DNA from: an uncultured Collinsella sp.
Lineage (GTDB): Bacteria > Actinomycetota > Coriobacteriia > Coriobacteriales > Coriobacteriaceae
Direction of reading: 5' to 3'
NCBI GenBank assembly: GCA_902464175.1
Contig: CABQHZ010000102.1
Span: 1 to 5,861, forward strand
DNA length: 5,861 nucleotides
Positions 4,668 through 5,861 of this stretch are shown here, in pieces. The notes under the pieces were generated by a model that did not search any database, was not told the DNA's origin, and saw nothing but the letters and a program-made list of their open reading frames with translations. Both the position numbers and the translations under genes were made by a program. Numbering within the stretch: the stretch's first letter is position 1; the number at the start of each line of letters is the position of its first letter.

Positions 4668-4946
4668 ATGCCGGGAGAGGGTTTTAAGGCGCTGGCCGAT
4701 CCTACGCGGCGGCGCATTTTGGAACTGCTGCGCGAGGGCAATTGTACGGCCGGGGAGCTTGCCGAGCATTTTGATATTAGCAAGCCGTCATTGAGCCATC
4801 ACTTGGCGACGCTCAAAAACGCCGGGTTGGTGACCGATGAACGTCATGGCCAAAACATCGTTTACAGCTTAAACACCACCGTCATGCAGGACTTGATCGG
4901 TTGGTTTATGGGCTTTACAAACACGGAAGGTGATAAGGATGAATAA
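4668..4946 (+). CDS. sdpR: ArsR-family winged-helix repressor, SdpR-like
   Basis: A 92-residue cytoplasmic DNA-binding protein. FKALADPTRRRILELLREG at residues 6-24 is the classic first helices of ArsR/SmtB regulators. The recognition part runs through TAGELAEHFDISKPSLSHHLATLK, and the wing is GLVTDERHGQNIVYSL. No metal-binding cysteine cluster of the ArsR or SmtB kind is visible (the single Cys is not in a CxC motif). Size, the short C-terminal helix with GWFMGF and the SdpI-family gene behind it fit SdpR, the autorepressor that in Bacillus is sequestered at the membrane by SdpI. I chose ATG 4668 because GGAGG at 4659-4663 precedes it by four bases; an in-frame ATG at 4650 would place that site inside the gene. 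The 3' end overlaps the next gene by eight bases, implying coupled translation. A promoter and candidate operator lie upstream. Confidence 0.85.
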   Translation: MPGEGFKALADPTRRRILELLREGNCTAGELAEHFDISKPSLSHHLATLKNAGLVTDERHGQNIVYSLNTTVMQDLIGWFMGFTNTEGDKDE

Positions 4947-5643
4947 CGAAAACAAGGGCATTCACCCCACGGGGGTATCGTCGCGCGTGTGGATTGCGCT
5001 GGTCGTTCTGTGCGTCGCCAATGTCGTAGCGCACCTCATGGTGATGCCGAGCTTGCCTGCGCAGATTCCCACGCACTGGGGCGCGAACGGCGCCGTCGAC
5101 GGTTGGGGTCCTAGCTGGATGGCCTCCGCGCTCGGCGTGCTGCCTCTGGCGCTTCTCGCAATGTTCTGCGTGGTGCCGCGCATCGACCCCAAAGGTGAGG
5201 CATATCGAACCTCGGGCAAGTTCTACCAGGGCTTCGTAATCGCCTTCACCTTGTTCATGTGCGCCATAAGCTGGCTGGGAGAGCTTACGGTCTGGGGCGT
5301 GGTGCCGGCGGTCGGTTCGGTCAACGTGCTGATTTCCGGTGCTGTTGGTTTGCTGTTCATCGGCGTAGGCAACTACTTGCCGCGTGTGAAGCAGAACTAC
5401 ACGCTCGGTATTAAGACACCCTGGGCGCTTGCCGACCCCGAGAACTGGCGCCGTACGCAGCGTTTTGGCGGTGCCTGCTTTATGGTGCTGGGTGTTGGCC
5501 TGATTGTGATGGGCGTGGCGGGTAGCGTACTTTCGAGCGAAGTCGTCGCCGCGGTGATTGCGGTGCTGGCGCTTGGTTCAGCCGGAGCTGCCTATGTCTA
5601 CTCGTATCTGCTGTGGCGTAAATCGCAGCGAGCCGCTCGCTAA
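4939..5643 (+). CDS. sdpI: SdpI-family membrane protein (DUF1648 plus SdpI domains)
   Basis: A 234-residue integral membrane protein with about six hydrophobic segments, near residues 17-37, 60-80, 97-118, 127-145, 177-196 and 200-226. The loop LPAQIPTHWGANGAVDGWG (39-57) is the DUF1648 signature. GNYLPRVKQNYTLGIKTPWAL (144-164) with the following W170 and T173 is the SdpI-domain signature. In Bacillus subtilis the homologue gives immunity to the SDP peptide toxin and signals by holding SdpR at the membrane. Start ATG 4939 overlaps the end of the repressor gene; GGAAGG at 4925-4930 lies eight bases before it, whereas the in-frame GTG at 4930 would be inside that site. No sdpA, sdpB or sdpC is in view, so this is either an orphan immunity or signalling pair or one with another ligand. 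A terminator follows at 5708. Confidence 0.88.
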   Translation: MNNENKGIHPTGVSSRVWIALVVLCVANVVAHLMVMPSLPAQIPTHWGANGAVDGWGPSWMASALGVLPLALLAMFCVVPRIDPKGEAYRTSGKFYQGFVIAFTLFMCAISWLGELTVWGVVPAVGSVNVLISGAVGLLFIGVGNYLPRVKQNYTLGIKTPWALADPENWRRTQRFGGACFMVLGVGLIVMGVAGSVLSSEVVAAVIAVLALGSAGAAYVYSYLLWRKSQRAAR

Positions 5644-5707
5644 GGTTGCGGAAAACTAGCGTACGCAGTTCATAGTATGTTCCGGGGGACTTTTCCCAGG
5701 TAGTATT

Positions 5708-5735
5708 AGGGGGTGTGGGCAACCATGCCCCTTTT
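5708..5735 (+). terminator. Intrinsic terminator of the sdpRI operon with GCAA tetraloop
   Basis: AGGGG (5708-5712) pairs with CCCCT (5728-5732) and, after one bulged G, TGTGG (5714-5718) pairs with CCATG (5723-5727) around a GCAA loop, a stable GNRA type. T's continue to 5735. It lies 64 bases after the sdpI-like stop. Confidence 0.6.
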
Positions 5736-5766
5736 CGTTAAGTTTCAGAGCTGGTTTCCTCATTTC

Positions 5767-5799
5767 GTTTCCACTAAAGCGAAGCAAGAATAGGGAAAC
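5767..5799 (+). promoter_or_regulatory. Leader hairpin upstream of the ettA-like gene
   Basis: GTTTCC-a-CTA (5767-5776) can pair with TAG-GGAAAC (5791-5799), a 9-bp stem with one bulged A. A second GTTTCC at 5754-5759 could compete for the same right arm. It sits 28 bases before the ATG at 5827. I cannot assign a clear promoter here, and a regulatory role is only a possibility. Confidence 0.3.
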
Positions 5800-5826
5800 A
5801 GCAGGTAGAAAGGATAAAACAGGCAA

Positions 5827-5861
5827 ATGGCGGAGTTTATCTACCAGATGTATCAGGCTCG
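5827..5861 (+). CDS. ettA: Start of an EttA-like ABC-F translation factor gene (first 11 codons only)
   Basis: The window ends after ATG and ten further codons (MAEFIYQMYQA) plus two bases of the next codon. The opening is very like that of EttA, the energy-dependent translational throttle, a cytoplasmic ABC-F ATPase that binds the ribosomal E site; E. coli EttA begins MAQFVYTMHRV. No ATPase motif is inside the window, so the call rests on this N-terminus alone. AGAAAGGA at 5807-5814 is a good ribosome site but 12 bases away, and AGG at 5821-5823 is close but short, so initiation may be modest. The gene follows the sdpRI terminator by about 90 bases and is probably transcribed separately. Confidence 0.7.
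   Translation, partial: MAEFIYQMYQA

Noticed and set aside
1..5861. CRISPR arrays, tRNA or rRNA genes, transposase genes
   Set aside because: No regularly spaced repeats, cloverleaf-like sequences or transposase motifs were found on either strand.

Overview
The window looks like a chromosomal stretch from a moderately GC-rich actinobacterium of the Coriobacteriia type; Collinsella is the closest fit I can suggest. This is inferred from the actinobacterial style of the Pgi C-terminus (GTVWGIDSYDQWGVELGK), strong GGAGG-type ribosome binding sites, GC-leaning codons and the first residues of an EttA-like protein at the right edge. I had no database, so the genus is a guess.

Layout, left to right. 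Bases 1-546 hold the 3' end of glucose-6-phosphate isomerase (pgi), followed by an intrinsic terminator. Two HAD-superfamily phosphatases follow on the + strand: a Cof/YidA-type enzyme (782-1624) and a beta-phosphoglucomutase-like enzyme (1688-2347), with a terminator-like hairpin between them. From about 2377 to 2606 lies an AT-richer, gene-free element bounded by 30-base inverted repeats (28 of 30 matching). It contains a 15-bp hairpin that probably ends transcription from both sides. On the - strand, a tcdA-like tRNA t6A dehydratase gene (4206-3409) and a TatD-family hydrolase gene (3394-2612) form a two-gene operon.

The stretch 4213-4667 looks empty at first but is not. On the - strand, 4500-4414 encodes a 28-residue hydrophobic peptide with an ideal ribosome binding site. 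Facing it on the + strand is a promoter (TTGAAA-17-TAAGAT) that would produce an RNA of about 95 nt made of three tandem hairpins. This RNA is antisense to the end of the peptide gene and its 3' UTR. The last hairpin pairs over 17 bp only when read from the + strand, because five of its pairs are G-U. Together these look like a compact type I toxin-antitoxin locus, the most interesting item in the window.

To the right, an sdpR-sdpI-like pair (4668-4946 and 4939-5643, overlapping by 8 bases) encodes an ArsR-family repressor and a six-helix membrane protein of the SDP-toxin immunity family. It has a good promoter and a probable operator. No SDP toxin genes are visible. After a terminator with a GCAA tetraloop, the window ends in the first 11 codons of an EttA-like ABC-F ATPase gene.

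Most genes here are housekeeping or general metabolism (glycolysis, phosphate-ester hydrolysis, tRNA modification, translation). The accessory content is the inverted-repeat element, the small-peptide/antisense-RNA locus and the sdpRI pair.
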